Under the pieces are notes generated by a model. The model did not search any database, had not been told where the DNA came from, and saw nothing but the letters and a program-made list of their open reading frames with translations. Both the position numbers and the translations under genes were made by a program. Of a stretch of DNA of 64,000 nucleotides, positions 63,709-64,000 are shown one piece after another; position 1 is the first letter of the stretch; the number at the start of each line of letters is the position of its first letter. The DNA is taken from positions 1 through 64,000 of the forward strand of contig NZ_JAAKZG010000008.1 of assembly GCF_011045115.1 (NCBI RefSeq), given 5' to 3'. Origin of the DNA: Mesorhizobium zhangyense (lineage in GTDB: Bacteria > Pseudomonadota > Alphaproteobacteria > Rhizobiales > Rhizobiaceae).

Positions 63709-64000
63709 TCACGGCATGCGTGATATCCATGCCTTCTTTACGACGGCGGCTAGTGCCGCGACAAGCGCAAGGGCCACGAAGGCGATGGTGATCTGCGGTG
63801 TGACCAGGTCGCGTATGGTTGCCTGCTGGCCGGCGTTCCTGGCTGCGATCAGCACGCTGTCGCAACCCTGTCCGAGCCAGGCATAGGCGAATGCGCCCGG
63901 CATAATGCCTATGAAGGTTGCGACTATGTAGGTGCGCAGGCGCACCTTGAACAGCGCTGGCGCTATGTTGACGATGAAGAACGGAACGAACGGCGCTATG
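63709..64000 (-). CDS. TMEM64/TVP38-family membrane protein (5' part beyond the window)
   Basis: The frame stays open to the window end on the minus strand. The visible C-terminal 96 residues have PFVPFFIVNIAPALFKVRLRTY and GIMPGAFAYAWLG, close to the SNARE-associated (DedA-like) domain of TVP38 proteins, then a final membrane segment. A GTG at 63945 is internal and should not be taken as the start. The gene lies 61 bp upstream of the flavoprotein gene; this pairing is seen in many bacteria. The role may be lipid scrambling or membrane transport. Confidence 0.82.
   Translation of the reverse strand, partial: IAPFVPFFIVNIAPALFKVRLRTYIVATFIGIMPGAFAYAWLGQGCDSVLIAARNAGQQATIRDLVTPQITIAFVALALVAALAAVVKKAWISRMP

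Noticed and set aside
1-64000. CRISPR arrays, insertion sequences, prophage genes, rRNA genes
   Set aside because: No regularly spaced repeats, transposase genes, phage structural genes or rRNA segments were seen anywhere in the window.

Overview
The window looks like chromosomal or megaplasmid DNA from an alphaproteobacterium of the order Rhizobiales, most likely near Mesorhizobium, Aminobacter or Phyllobacterium. This is inferred from the GC-rich sequence, a Porin_2-family porin of the Brucella Omp2 type, a RhaD-type aldolase/dehydrogenase fusion, TRAP and ribose-type ABC transporters, TGA-N9-TCA iron boxes and a CCCCTCCCC/GGGGAGGGG intergenic palindrome. No species was identified.

Region 1 (1-10.3 kb) is a sugar-catabolic island. 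It holds a SorC-family regulator, a fused class II aldolase/short-chain dehydrogenase, a vapBC pair, a ribose-type ABC importer, and divergent mtnK-mtnA. Together these would import and phosphorylate 5-methylthioribose or 5-deoxyribose, isomerise it and cleave it to DHAP plus a short aldehyde. A perfect palindrome covers the -35 elements in the importer/mtnK divergent promoter, and a related site lies over the regulator's own promoter. Region 2 (10.3-19.4 kb) is a quinate/shikimate catabolic cluster: aroE-like dehydrogenase, SMP-30 protein, two DctP binding proteins, DctQ, DctM and type II dehydroquinase, divergent from a TetR regulator and a QuiC-type 3-dehydroshikimate dehydratase. Matching 14-bp sites lie in both promoters.

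Region 3 (19.5-26.5 kb) holds an RTX-type secreted protein, a tandem-DUF1428 protein facing an ECF sigma factor with a SnoaL-like tail (very long hairpin between them), and a surface-polysaccharide trio (glycosyltransferase, pyruvyl transferase, flippase).

Region 4 (27.1-49.4 kb) is the centrepiece: a complete catecholate siderophore locus. In order it has an AraC regulator (divergent), type II thioesterase, EntS-like exporter, stand-alone aryl carrier protein, MbtH, a 2398-residue C-A-T-C-A-T-TE synthetase, isochorismate synthase, DHB-AMP ligase, isochorismatase without its carrier domain, DHB dehydrogenase, phosphopantetheinyl transferase, TonB-dependent receptor, IroE-like periplasmic esterase and a FepB/FecCD/FepC importer. 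Many genes overlap by 4 bp. The second adenylation domain carries the EntF serine code and the first an unfamiliar code with an acidic residue at 278. The predicted product is a DHB-X-Ser oligomer, probably a trilactone, with X an L-amino acid that may be basic. RirA-type boxes precede the biosynthetic operon and the receptor.

Region 5 (49.4-64 kb) holds a DUF982 protein, a TetR-regulated RND efflux pump with an AcrR-like operator, a second TetR regulator, a porin, a protein with two winged-helix-like segments, a Sel1-repeat protein, tRNA-Arg(ACG), and an operon of a TMEM64/TVP38 protein (cut by the window end), a flavoprotein disulfide reductase-like enzyme and a sensor histidine kinase.
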